Positions 27,974 through 36,110 of a DNA stretch of 64,000 bases are shown here, piece by piece. Position numbers and translations under genes: made by a program. The DNA is from Anaerolineae bacterium. Its GTDB lineage: Bacteria > Chloroflexota > Anaerolineae > Anaerolineales > UBA11579. Location of the stretch: the NCBI GenBank assembly GCA_004297445.1, contig SCUK01000077.1:19636-83635 (forward strand). The letters are read 5' to 3'. The notes below the pieces were generated by a model. The model saw nothing but the letters and a program-made list of their open reading frames with translations. It made no database searches and was not told the DNA's origin. How positions within the stretch are numbered: position 1 is the stretch's first letter; each line of letters starts with the position of its first letter.

Positions 27974-28684
27974 TTATGTGCCACTTTCTGATGTGGCCGG
28001 GGGCGTGAGGTGTTGAAGGCCCTGCGGCCCGGCGAGGATGAGGTCGGTGGCCAGACTGATGAACAGGCCGTGGGCGAGGATACCGGCGCGGGCATCCAGT
28101 TGGGTGGCGAGGAACGATGGCGAATCGATGGGGCCAAAGTTGGCGTCGATGACGTAGTTGCCCTGGTCGGTGGTGTAGGCGGAGCCATCTGGGTTGCGGC
28201 GAAGAACGACGGCAGCGCCCAAGGATTCGAGGAACGCCGCCTGCGCTCCCCAGCCGAATGGCAGGACTTCTATGGGCAGCGGCCAACGCTCGCCGAGGCG
28301 CGGCGAGAGCTTGGAGGCATCGGCGACGATGATTTCGCGGCGGCTGGCCTGGGCGACTATCTTCTCTCGCAGCAGTGCGCCACCGCCGCCTTTGATGAGA
28401 TTGAGATACGGGTCAATTTCATCTGCACCGTCGATGGTCAGGTCAATGTATGGATGGTCTTCGAGCGTGGTGAGCGGAATGCCAGCGGCGAGGGCGGCGT
28501 TCTCGACGGCAAGGGAACAAGGGACGGCGAGCACGCCGGGCAGTTCGCCTGAACGAATGCGGGCGGCGATGCGATTCAGGGCGTGGATGGCGGTGGAGCC
28601 AACACCCAGGCCGACAACCATGCCGGGTTCGACGAGATCCGCGGCGTGTTCAGCGGCCTGTTGTTTAAAAGCGTCTGGGCTCAT
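27974..28684 (-). CDS. rpiA: ribose-5-phosphate isomerase A
   Basis: RpiA interconverts ribose 5-phosphate and ribulose 5-phosphate in the pentose phosphate pathway. The 236-residue protein contains the family motifs GLGVGSTAIHA, TIDGADEIDPYLNLIKGGGGALLREK (catalytic Asp and Lys region), IIVADASK and LPIEVLPFGW, and DANFGPI. The ATG overlaps the pgi stop by four bases, so the two isomerases of central sugar metabolism are translationally coupled. The C terminus is slightly extended (TPPATSESGT). Confidence 0.94.
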   Translation of the reverse strand: MSPDAFKQQAAEHAADLVEPGMVVGLGVGSTAIHALNRIAARIRSGELPGVLAVPCSLAVENAALAAGIPLTTLEDHPYIDLTIDGADEIDPYLNLIKGGGGALLREKIVAQASRREIIVADASKLSPRLGERWPLPIEVLPFGWGAQAAFLESLGAAVVLRRNPDGSAYTTDQGNYVIDANFGPIDSPSFLATQLDARAGILAHGLFISLATDLILAGPQGLQHLTPPATSESGT

Positions 28685-30312
28685 GGGTCGAGGAGGTCGG
28701 CAAGTTCAAGGATTGGGTCGAGGTCGTTTCCGGCCAGCGTGAAGGTGATGACCTTGCGACCCGCGTCTCTCAAGGCCCGGGCATCGCCATGGGCCTGAGC
28801 CTGCTTGAGCACACCGAATGAAATGGAGGAGTCCGGTTTGCCGGCTTCGTCTGGAATGGGGACATCCGTTTCCGGGGTTGAGACGAATTGGATGAAGAGT
28901 CCCTTGCCGCCATCGCCCTTGTGGAGCTGACCGGTGGAGTGAAGGAAACGCGGACCGAAACCGATGGTGCAGGCCATGCCGGTGCGGTGGACGATGGCTG
29001 TCTGTAGGGATTCCAGGGCGCGGGTAGCGGCGGGAGTGGGCTGGATGAAGGCCTGAAGTGCGACATAGCTGCCGGGCTCTGACGTGCCAAGAAACGACTC
29101 AAGCGATTTGATGTCCAGCGGAGCGGAATCAATGGGCGGTAATTCGCCGCTGGCCTGGTAGGCCTTCACCATTTCCTGAGCACGGCGTTTGGCGGATTCG
29201 ACATCCGGCTGGTCGAACGGGTTAACACCCATCATGTGGCAGGCGATAGCGACGGCAACTTCCCAGTGGAAAAAGAGGCCGCCAAGGTCATACTCGTCAT
29301 CGAGGATGAGGCTGAGGGAGGGGGCGCGCAGGTTGGCGACGCGGCCGACGACGCCGGTTTCGTCTCCAAAGGCGAGGGCGACGAACTGGCGGTCTGGGCC
29401 GTAGAGGGTGTCATCAGAAATGGTTTCGGCCAGGAGGGGGAGGATGCCGACACCGGCTTTGCCGGTGCTTTCGGCGATGAGTTGTTCAGCCCAGTCCACG
29501 AATGGTTCGAGGTCGGGAGAGGCGATGAAGGTGAGTTTGTCGCGGTTCATGCCAAGGGCGTAGGCAATCAGCGCGCCCATGTTAAGGCCGAGGCTGCGGG
29601 GGGAATAGGGACTGTCGTTGTGGGCGGCGAAGCGCGCCTGTTCCAGAATTGCTCCCACATCGATGCCGAGGAGGGCGGCGGGGACGAGACCAAAGTAGGA
29701 GAGCGCAGAAAAGCGACCGCCGATGTTCGGGTCATTGAGGAAAACTTTGCGGAATTTGTATTGGCCCGCCAGGGATTCCAGAGAGGAGCCGGGATCGGTG
29801 ATGGCGACGAAGTGGCTGCCGGCACCGGCAGCGCCGACGGCGGCATTGACCTGATTGTAGAAGTGCTTGAAGAATGACAGGGTTTCCACGGTGCCGCCGG
29901 ACTTGGTGGAGACGATGTACAACGTGTCTTTGGGGTTCAGCGATTTGGTGTAGTGAAGAACGGCGGCGGGGTCGGTGCTGTCCAGAACGTGGAGGTCCGG
30001 GTAACCATCGAACGCGCCGAAGACGCGGGCGAAGAGTTCGGGGGCCAGACTCGAGCCGCCCATGCCGAGCAACAGCACATGTGAGAAATCCTGACGGACA
30101 TCTTCGGCGAATTCGAGGATGGCGGGGAGGGCTTTGGTCATCTCGCGCGGGCTGTCCAGCCAGCCGAGGCGGTTGTCGATTTCGTCGGACGAGTCGCTCC
30201 ACAGGGTGTGGTCGCGGTTCCAGAGGCGAAGCAAGACCTCGTTGGCTTCGAGTTCGTGGATGGGAGAGTGCTCGGAGATTTCATCGACGAGCAGGTTTGA
30301 GCGAATGGGCAT
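28681..30312 (-). CDS. pgi: glucose-6-phosphate isomerase (transaldolase-fusion type, stand-alone)
   Basis: The enzyme interconverts glucose 6-phosphate and fructose 6-phosphate. The 543 residues include the SIS domains with LLGMGGSSLAPELF, VSTKSGGTVETLSFFKHF, FNDPNIGGRFSALS-type sequence (NIGGRFSALSYFG) and NPFDQPDVE. The N-terminal WNRDHTLWSD and NRLGWLD segment resembles the linker found in bifunctional transaldolase/PGI proteins, but no transaldolase domain precedes it. I start at the ATG at 30312 with AGAGGA upstream; an in-frame extension of 24 codons has no support. It couples to rpiA by a 4-nt overlap. Confidence 0.88.
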   Translation of the reverse strand: MPIRSNLLVDEISEHSPIHELEANEVLLRLWNRDHTLWSDSSDEIDNRLGWLDSPREMTKALPAILEFAEDVRQDFSHVLLLGMGGSSLAPELFARVFGAFDGYPDLHVLDSTDPAAVLHYTKSLNPKDTLYIVSTKSGGTVETLSFFKHFYNQVNAAVGAAGAGSHFVAITDPGSSLESLAGQYKFRKVFLNDPNIGGRFSALSYFGLVPAALLGIDVGAILEQARFAAHNDSPYSPRSLGLNMGALIAYALGMNRDKLTFIASPDLEPFVDWAEQLIAESTGKAGVGILPLLAETISDDTLYGPDRQFVALAFGDETGVVGRVANLRAPSLSLILDDEYDLGGLFFHWEVAVAIACHMMGVNPFDQPDVESAKRRAQEMVKAYQASGELPPIDSAPLDIKSLESFLGTSEPGSYVALQAFIQPTPAATRALESLQTAIVHRTGMACTIGFGPRFLHSTGQLHKGDGGKGLFIQFVSTPETDVPIPDEAGKPDSSISFGVLKQAQAHGDARALRDAGRKVITFTLAGNDLDPILELADLLDP

Positions 30313-30380
30313 GGCAAGTCCTCTGCTGTATTTTAGCGCGGAAGAGGGGCATGCTGACCGGGAACTCCGGCTAAATGAAA

Positions 30381-30974
30381 TCAAGAACCGGTATTGGAGA
30401 GGAACTCTTCCAGGTCCTTGCCGAGCTTGTGGAGAGGCAAGGCACGACCGGCAACCAGGTAGTAAATTTCGTCAGCGACGCTGGCAATGCGCTGATTGGC
30501 CCAGCCGAGACCATCGCGGTAGGCGCGACCAAGGGGGTACGCCGGCACCACGCCGCTGCCTACTTCGTTGGTGACGAGCAGCCAGGTGGCGGCGCTGGCG
30601 GAAATGGCTTCCAGCAGCGAACGAATCTCGGACTGTACCGCGGTCAGTATAGGTTCTTGCGGCGGGTTTTCACTGCTGCAGGCGGTGGCGAGGAGGGTGT
30701 TGCTGACAAGCAGCGTGATGCAGTCGAGCAGGACGACAGGCGAGGCAGGCGGTTGGTTGAGGAGGGTGGGGCCAAGGTTCAATGGAATTTCCAGGGTGGG
30801 CCAGGCAGCCGGACGCGCACTGCGATGAACGCGGATGCGGTCGGCCATTTCGTCGTCCAGCGCCTGGGCCGTTGCGATGTAGGTGACATCCCGGGAAAGT
30901 TTTGCGGCGAGCGCTTCGGCAAAAGTGGATTTGCCGCTACGTGCGCCGCCGATGAACAAAATTAGCTTACCCAC
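30381..30974 (-). CDS. cobU: adenosylcobinamide kinase / adenosylcobinamide-phosphate guanylyltransferase
   Basis: CobU phosphorylates adenosylcobinamide and attaches GMP, preparing it for the lower ligand. The 197-residue protein has the P-loop FIGGARSGKST at residues 7-17, YIATAQALDDEM, HRSARPAAWPT with the GMP-accepting histidine region, and the C-terminal signature NEVGSGVVP followed by LGRAYRDGLGWANQRIA. The start is GTG at 30974, six nt after the cobS stop. It is the last gene of the cobalamin operon. Confidence 0.93.
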   Translation of the reverse strand: MGKLILFIGGARSGKSTFAEALAAKLSRDVTYIATAQALDDEMADRIRVHRSARPAAWPTLEIPLNLGPTLLNQPPASPVVLLDCITLLVSNTLLATACSSENPPQEPILTAVQSEIRSLLEAISASAATWLLVTNEVGSGVVPAYPLGRAYRDGLGWANQRIASVADEIYYLVAGRALPLHKLGKDLEEFLSNTGS

Positions 30975-30979
30975 TATCT

Positions 30980-31750
30980 TTATCCAAGACTAAGTACCAG
31001 CAGAGCGATGATTTCGAGGATTTCGCAAATGGCCCCGTAAATATCGCCGGTGAGACCGGGGAGGCGGCGCAGAGTGAAGGCGGCCAGCGCCCAGGCTGAC
31101 AAGCCGGCAATGACCAGAGCCAGCAAACCGGGCGGCCCGGCGAGAGTGAAACCCAGACCCGCGGCAATCGCTGATGCAACGGCGGCATGCAACGGGCGTG
31201 CGTGGGCTTTGACCATGCTGCCCAGCCCCTCTGGGCGGGCAGGCGGAAAGGCGACGATGACGACCGCCATGCCCCAGCGACCAGCCAGGGCGGCAACGGG
31301 AAGGGCCACCCAGCCGAGACCGGACTGGGCCAGCAGGGCGAACTTCATGAGGAGTGCCAAGCCGCCAGCCAGCGCGCCAAATGCACCAACACGTTCGTCC
31401 TTCATGATGAGCAGGCGCTGTTCCAGGTCATTACCGCCGAGCACGCCATCGGCGGAGTCCATCAAGCCATCCAAATGCAGGCCGCCGGTGAAGAGCACCC
31501 ATGCCGTCAGAGTCAGGCCGGCCACGACCAGGAGGTCGAAGACGCGGCCAAGACCGAGCCACACCCCGGCCAGTACCAGCCCCAATAACGCGCCAATCAG
31601 GGGATAGAAAGCCACAGCGCGGCCAAGCTCCGGCAGGGTGAATGGCCGGCGGATGATGGCCGGGACGGTGGTCAGGAATTGCAGGGAAGCGAAGAACGAC
31701 CCACCCCATGAGCCGGGGCGGGTCAGTTCTTCCGGTAATTGGTCAGGCAA
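30980..31750 (-). CDS. cobS: adenosylcobinamide-GDP ribazoletransferase (cobalamin synthase)
   Basis: CobS is the membrane enzyme that joins adenosylcobinamide-GDP to alpha-ribazole. The 256 residues hold several membrane helices and the hallmark GGLHLDGLMDSADGVLGG followed by RLLIMKDERVGAFGA, which carries the metal-binding Asp residues. The start appears to be TTG at 31750, overlapping the end of cobT by 8 nt, with GAGG 12 nt upstream; no closer ATG exists. It lies between cobT and cobU, as expected for the nucleotide-loop assembly enzymes. Confidence 0.92.
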   Translation of the reverse strand: MPDQLPEELTRPGSWGGSFFASLQFLTTVPAIIRRPFTLPELGRAVAFYPLIGALLGLVLAGVWLGLGRVFDLLVVAGLTLTAWVLFTGGLHLDGLMDSADGVLGGNDLEQRLLIMKDERVGAFGALAGGLALLMKFALLAQSGLGWVALPVAALAGRWGMAVVIVAFPPARPEGLGSMVKAHARPLHAAVASAIAAGLGFTLAGPPGLLALVIAGLSAWALAAFTLRRLPGLTGDIYGAICEILEIIALLVLSLG

Positions 31751-32828
31751 CTTTTTCGTTTTCCTCTTTGTCCGTCACGCCAGCTTCCGCAAAGGTAGCC
31801 ATCTCGGCGAGAAGTTTGCAGGCGGCCTCGACCAGCGGGAGGGCCAACACAGCGCCGGTGCCTTCGCCGAGGCGCAGGTCCAAATCGACCAGCGGCTCGA
31901 GGCCGAGCCACTCGAGCATCAAGCGGTGACCGCGTTCCTGCGAGCGATGACCGGCGATGAGGTAGGCACGAGCATTGGGTGCAAGGGTGACGGCGATGAG
32001 GGCAGCGGCCGTGGAGATGAAGCCGTCGATGACGACCGCCTTGCGGTGGGCGGCGGCGGCAAGGATTGCCCCAGCGAGACCGGCGATTTCAAAGCCACCG
32101 ACTGTGGTCAGGACTTCAAGGCCGTCTTTGGGGTCGGGCTTGTTGGTTTTGAGAGCAAGATTGACCGCGGCCAACTTGCGGGTAAGGCCTTCCTCATCCA
32201 CGCCGGTGCCACGCCCGACGATTTCCTCGGCGGGGCGCTGGAGGATGGCAGCGGCGATCGCGGCTGAAGGCGTGGTATTGCCGATGCCCATTTCGCCAGT
32301 CGCCAGTATGTCCAGACCTTCTGAGAGTTGAGCGGTTACGACGTCTGCACCTGCCAGCAGGGCCTGAATTGCCTGTTCGGGGCTCATCGCTGGGCCGCGG
32401 GCGATGTTCCGCGTGCCCTTGGCGACTTTCTTGTCAATCAGTTGGGGGTGCGTGGGAAGGTTGGCGGCCACGCCCATATCCACCAGGGCGATGCGCGCAC
32501 CGTGGGCACGGGCGAGTACATTGATTGCTGCACCGCCGCCCAGCATGTTCAGCACCATCTGCGGGGTAACTTCCTGCGGGTAGGCGCTAACGCCTTCGGC
32601 GACCACACCATGGTCGCCGGCCATGACGGCCACGACCTTGTGCAGAATTCGAGGGATTGGCTGTCCAGTGATGCCAGCCATTTGAATTGAGAGTTTTTCG
32701 AGGCGACCGAGGCTGCCCGGCGGCTTGGTAAGGGTGTTCTGGCGGAACGCGGCGGACTGCATGGCGGCTTGGTCCAGCGGGAGGATGCGAGCGATCAGGT
32801 CTTGAAGGCGTTCGGTTTCGGTGGTCAT
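31743..32828 (-). CDS. cobT: nicotinate-nucleotide:dimethylbenzimidazole phosphoribosyltransferase
   Basis: CobT activates the lower-ligand base to alpha-ribazole phosphate. The 361-residue protein shows KPPGSLGRLE near the N terminus, VAVMAGDHGVVAEGVS, the Gln/Asn-rich core, LATGEMGIGNTTPSAAI, VGRGTGVDEEGL and the C-terminal RLGEGTGAVLALPLVEAA with the catalytic glutamate. The length is normal. AGGA precedes the ATG. It is separated from the ABC ATPase gene by 12 nt and overlaps cobS. Confidence 0.95.
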   Translation of the reverse strand: MTTETERLQDLIARILPLDQAAMQSAAFRQNTLTKPPGSLGRLEKLSIQMAGITGQPIPRILHKVVAVMAGDHGVVAEGVSAYPQEVTPQMVLNMLGGGAAINVLARAHGARIALVDMGVAANLPTHPQLIDKKVAKGTRNIARGPAMSPEQAIQALLAGADVVTAQLSEGLDILATGEMGIGNTTPSAAIAAAILQRPAEEIVGRGTGVDEEGLTRKLAAVNLALKTNKPDPKDGLEVLTTVGGFEIAGLAGAILAAAAHRKAVVIDGFISTAAALIAVTLAPNARAYLIAGHRSQERGHRLMLEWLGLEPLVDLDLRLGEGTGAVLALPLVEAACKLLAEMATFAEAGVTDKEENEKVA

Positions 32829-32840
32829 GGCTGTGTCCTT

Positions 32841-33620
32841 TCAGAGGTTCAGGAGCACCAGCGGACGGCCAGTTTCCGGGTGCGGGGTTACTTTTACGGC
32901 GGCGTGATAGGCGCCCTGGATAATCTCCTCCGTCAGTACCTCCTCCGGGATACCGACATGAGTCAGTTCGCCGCCAACGAGCAGGGCGACGCGGTCTGCG
33001 AAAAGGGAAACAAGATTGAGGTCGTGCAGGGCGACCAGGACCGCCAGCTGACCCGTGGAAGTCAGTTCGCGAATTAGGCGGAGCAGGCTGGCCTGGTGTT
33101 GAAGGTCCAGGTGGTTGGTGGGTTCGTCCAGCAACATGATGCGGGTGTCCTGGGCGAGGGCGCGGGCGACGAGGACGCGCTGCTGCTCGCCGCCGGAAAG
33201 TTCAGCTACGCGGCGTTCGGAGAAGTCCGTGAGGCCGGTCATGCGGAGGGCATTGGCAACGCTGGTTTCATCGCGCTTGCCGGGTTTGCCGAGCCAGCCG
33301 AGGTAGGCGGTGCGGCCGAGCATCACGGTCTGGGCGACGGTGAAAGCGCCGCCTTCCTGTTTGGCCTGGGGTACGACGGCGAGCCGGCGGGCGCGCAGAT
33401 GATCTGGCAGTTGGGTGATGTCCTCGCCTTCGCACCGGACACGGCCCTGGCGAGGCTTGAGGACCCCGCTGGCAGCTTTGATGAGGGTGGACTTGCCGGC
33501 GCCATTGGGGCCGATGAGTGCGACAATCTCACCGGCGTTGACTTCCAGCGAGACGCGGCGCAGCACTTCGCGCGCGCCGTAATCGACGCTCAAATCTTCG
33601 ACGTGCAGCATGACGGTCAC
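32841..33620 (-). CDS. btuD: cobalamin/corrinoid ABC transporter ATPase
   Basis: This ATP-binding subunit of the FecE/BtuD class energises corrinoid uptake with the permease encoded upstream. It has Walker A GPNGAGKST, Q-loop PQAKQEGG, ABC signature LSGGEQQRVLVARAL, Walker B MLLDEP and the H-loop VALHDLN. GTG at 33620 overlaps the permease stop by four bases and has GAGG 7 nt upstream; the ATG at 33611 is the alternative. A longer frame to 33809 lies inside the permease gene in another phase and is not coding. Placement in the riboswitch operon supports a corrinoid substrate over iron-siderophore. Confidence 0.88.
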   Translation of the reverse strand: MTVMLHVEDLSVDYGAREVLRRVSLEVNAGEIVALIGPNGAGKSTLIKAASGVLKPRQGRVRCEGEDITQLPDHLRARRLAVVPQAKQEGGAFTVAQTVMLGRTAYLGWLGKPGKRDETSVANALRMTGLTDFSERRVAELSGGEQQRVLVARALAQDTRIMLLDEPTNHLDLQHQASLLRLIRELTSTGQLAVLVALHDLNLVSLFADRVALLVGGELTHVGIPEEVLTEEIIQGAYHAAVKVTPHPETGRPLVLLNL

Positions 33621-34645
33621 CAGAGTACCTCGCGCTTGGCGCGGCGCAGAATCCAGAGGAAAAATGGCGCGCCAATCATGGCGGTGACGATGCCGACCGG
33701 GAGGCTTTGCGGCGCAATAATCAAACGCGCGCCGATGTCTGCAAGGAGGAGGGCAGCCGCCCCGCCGAGGATGGACATGGGAATCAGGTGGCGATAGTCC
33801 GGACCCCACAGGATGCGGAAGAGATGCGGGACGATGAGGCCAATGAAGCCGATGACACCGGAGAATGCGACAGCGACAGCGGTGGTGAGCGAGGCGACAA
33901 CCACGATAAAGACTTTGGCCCGGTCGACGTTGAGGCCCATCTGACGGGCCTGCTCCTCGCCGAATTGCAGGACGTTGAGCGGATGACCGGATAGCGCGAG
34001 CAGGCCCAGCCCAATGGCAAAATAGGGCAAGGTGGCGAAGACCGGCTCCCAGCCGTTGACGGGTGACCCGCCGAGCAAGAACGACAAGGCGCGGGTAACC
34101 ATCTCACTGGAGCGCAACATGAGGAATGAGGTGGCGGCGGAGGCGAACGCGCCGACGGCAACCCCCGCGAGGATGAGGGTGGTAAGGGGGACGTAGCCGT
34201 TGACGCGGGCCAGGTTGTAGACCAGCACGACGGTGACGAGCGCGCCAAGGAAGGCGGCGGCGGGGATGAAGTACATCCCCAACGGGTTGCTCGACCACTC
34301 GAATGAGAGAGCGACAACAGCACCCAGACCGGCTCCGGAGGCGACACCAATGAGATACGGGTCGGCGAGGGGGTTGCGGAAGAGGCCCTGATAGGCGGCA
34401 CCGCTGCCGGCAAGGGCGGCGCCGGTGAGGGCGATGAGGACGGTGTGGGGCAGGCGGACCTGCATCAGGATGGTGGTGAAGGCTGCGGGCCAATCCGGAA
34501 TGATGGATGACCCCGGCCATTGTGCGGCGAGGATGCGCAGGATGGTGGCGGCCGGAATGGTTACCGCTCCCATCCCAACGCTCAGCGTTGAGGTGACGAG
34601 CAGCAGGCTAAAGACAATCAGGTACACCGACCCGGTACGTTTCAT
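33617..34645 (-). CDS. btuC: cobalamin/corrinoid ABC transporter permease
   Basis: This FecCD/BtuC-family permease has 342 residues and about ten hydrophobic segments. Family signatures are RLPHTVLIALTGAALAGSGA, YQGLFRNPLADPYLIGVASGA, and the cytoplasmic-loop segment VIGFIGLIVPHLFRILWGPDYR that contacts the ATPase. I start at the ATG at 34645 with GAAGAAG upstream; 13 further in-frame codons are unsupported. The stop overlaps the ATPase gene. The 80-nt gap to btuF holds a perfect 16-bp hairpin that may protect btuF mRNA. Confidence 0.9.
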   Translation of the reverse strand: MKRTGSVYLIVFSLLLVTSTLSVGMGAVTIPAATILRILAAQWPGSSIIPDWPAAFTTILMQVRLPHTVLIALTGAALAGSGAAYQGLFRNPLADPYLIGVASGAGLGAVVALSFEWSSNPLGMYFIPAAAFLGALVTVVLVYNLARVNGYVPLTTLILAGVAVGAFASAATSFLMLRSSEMVTRALSFLLGGSPVNGWEPVFATLPYFAIGLGLLALSGHPLNVLQFGEEQARQMGLNVDRAKVFIVVVASLTTAVAVAFSGVIGFIGLIVPHLFRILWGPDYRHLIPMSILGGAAALLLADIGARLIIAPQSLPVGIVTAMIGAPFFLWILRRAKREVLW

Positions 34646-34676
34646 GCGACTTCTTCCACGTATACTCGAATTCCAA

Positions 34677-34712
34677 CGGCCCATCCTGAGGGACGCCCCT
34701 CAGGATGGGCCG
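34677..34712 (-). repeat. perfect 16-bp hairpin between btuF and btuC
   Basis: Positions 34677-34692 and 34697-34712 are perfectly complementary with a 4-nt loop (ACGC). There is no T tract on either strand, so it is not a normal terminator. The location between a lipoprotein gene and its permease is typical of REP-like mRNA-stabilising elements, which raise the level of the binding protein. Confidence 0.65.
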
Positions 34713-34724
34713 AGATACATTTGG

Positions 34725-35675
34725 CTAGTCAAACAACTCGGGATGGATGATGCGGGCAACCGCTTCCAGACCATCCACGAGGCGGGGGCCGGGAACGCTC
34801 ATCCAATTTGAGTTGATGGGGTAGATATCGCCATTTAAGACGGCGGCGGTCTGATCCCAGCCACCGCGGGCGGTTACCTGCTCGGCGGTTACGCCAAAGT
34901 CTGCATCCCCGAGGATTATGAAGTCCGGGTTGACAGCGATAAGCGCTTCCAGACTGAGCTGGGAGAAGGCGCCCTCGAGAGCCGCTGCGGCGTTGACACC
35001 GCCGGCGAATGTGATGATGTGGTCAACGAAGGTGCCAGACCCGGCTGTCCAGGGGTTGCTGGGGTCGGTGGCGTCCAGTTCGTAAAAGACGATGGGGGTC
35101 GTTTCAGCTGCGGAAACGGTTTCGAGGACACTGTTCACACGACTTTCCAGGTCGGCGACAAGGGCTTCGGCTTCCGTGGCGCGGCCGGTGAGGGTCGCAA
35201 TCTCCTGGATATTTGCATACAAGTCTTCGAAGGTGATGGGGTTGGCCTGCCAGTAGACGGCGAGGCCGAGGTCTTCGAGGGCCTGCACCTGTTCAGCGGA
35301 GAGAATTTCGGCGGCCAGCACGAGGTCGGGTTGCATGCCGAGGATGGCTTCGGCAGGGAAGTCGCCCCAGAGTGTGCCGAAGGACGGCACGCTGGCGACA
35401 GTTTCGGGGTAGACGGAAAAATCGTCGCGGCCTACCAGCAGGTCGCCGGCGCCGATGGCGTAAAGGATTTCGGTGAGGGAGGCGGCAGTGCTGACGATGC
35501 GTTGCGGAGGGGCGGCAAGGGTGACGGTACGACCCATGTCATCGACAAGGGTGATGGTCGTGTCAATCGGTTCGGCGGTTGGGACCGGGGTGTTTGCAGG
35601 GGCAGGCTGCGGGGAACACGCGGCCAGCAGTAAGGCCGCAATTGGAATTGTTACGAAGATACGGGCGATTTTCAT
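34725..35675 (-). CDS. btuF: corrinoid-binding lipoprotein of the ABC importer
   Basis: This 316-residue extracellular binding protein delivers corrinoid to the permease. It has a lipoprotein signal with lipobox LLAAC (Cys near 20), a Pro/Thr-rich linker, then a two-lobed helical-backbone fold with DDMGRTVTLAAPPQRIVSTAAS, LVGRDDF and the second-lobe VYWQANPITFEDLYANI. The second of two ATGs (35675) has AGGAG at 7 nt and is preferred over the ATG at 35681. It is the first gene after the cobalamin riboswitch, which is the strongest evidence for its substrate. Confidence 0.9.
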   Translation of the reverse strand: MKIARIFVTIPIAALLLAACSPQPAPANTPVPTAEPIDTTITLVDDMGRTVTLAAPPQRIVSTAASLTEILYAIGAGDLLVGRDDFSVYPETVASVPSFGTLWGDFPAEAILGMQPDLVLAAEILSAEQVQALEDLGLAVYWQANPITFEDLYANIQEIATLTGRATEAEALVADLESRVNSVLETVSAAETTPIVFYELDATDPSNPWTAGSGTFVDHIITFAGGVNAAAALEGAFSQLSLEALIAVNPDFIILGDADFGVTAEQVTARGGWDQTAAVLNGDIYPINSNWMSVPGPRLVDGLEAVARIIHPELFD

Positions 35676-35701
35676 GTTCATGCTCCTTCTGGTAAAGAAT
35701 C

Positions 35702-35727
35702 AAAACCCCCTGCACGTGGGCAGGGGG
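35702..35727 (-). terminator. riboswitch-controlled intrinsic terminator
   Basis: On the minus strand a GC-rich stem of 8 bp (35720-35727 with 35706-35713, 6-nt loop) is followed by TTTTG. It lies between the cobalamin aptamer and the btuF ribosome-binding site, so ligand binding most likely controls transcription termination. Confidence 0.8.
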
Positions 35728-35791
35728 AGGGTTTGGGAACGTTAAGAAAATGGACGCGTTCACACCTCCTTTCCACGAGGGCTAGTGAACT

Positions 35792-35909
35792 GGCTGAGGG
35801 GGTCGTCCTGGCTTGCCGCCTTGCGGCGACTTACAGTTGCGGGTCAGCGCCGGTCTTGCACCGGCTTCGCTATTATGCCTGCCCATCCGGGGCGCAGGCA
35901 ACCTCAACC
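35792..35909 (-). ncRNA. cobalamin riboswitch aptamer
   Basis: On the minus strand the element has an 8-bp P1 (35902-35909 with 35792-35799, one G-T pair), the core sequence GGTGCAAGACCGGCGC, the conserved CCCGCAACTGTAAG, and the B12 box AGCCAGGACGACC. It precedes a Rho-independent terminator and btuF. It should switch off the btuF-btuC-btuD-cobT-cobS-cobU operon when adenosylcobalamin is plentiful. Confidence 0.93.
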
Positions 35910-36110
35910 AATTGAGTTATGAGGTTAGTAAGGTTCAGACGTTACGATGCTATGTTAACCGATTTTCCACTCAACGGCGTCCAATTTTGGATGATTCCGT
36001 GTAAGGAAATTGCTGATAGGGTGCTGGCCGAAAGAATCTATAGATTGCTTCCCTTCGACTACGCTCAGGGCAGGCGCTCCGCTCGCAATGACAAATCATC
36101 TGGAGAAACG
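35910..36110. other. non-coding stretch upstream of the riboswitch
   Basis: Together with the riboswitch and its terminator this makes the only non-coding gap above 300 bases in the window (35676-36110). No convincing reading frame is present. The riboswitch promoter should lie at about 35915-35950 on the minus strand, but I see no good -35/-10 pair. The right end contains a dispersed-repeat-like sequence. Confidence 0.5.
36043..36094. repeat. dispersed repeat-like element (GATTGCTTCCCTTCG...CGCAATGACAAA)
   Basis: The stretch starts GATTGCTTCCCTTCGACTAC and ends GCTCGCAATGACAAA, with complementary outer parts (GATTGC and GCAATGAC). Sequences of this kind recur between genes in many environmental genomes as short palindromic interspersed repeats. 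Only one copy is in this window, so its repetitive nature is an inference. Confidence 0.4.

Noticed and set aside
33621..33809. N-terminal extension of the ABC ATPase frame
   Set aside because: Lies inside btuC in another phase; GTG at 33620 has a good ribosome-binding site and coupling overlap.
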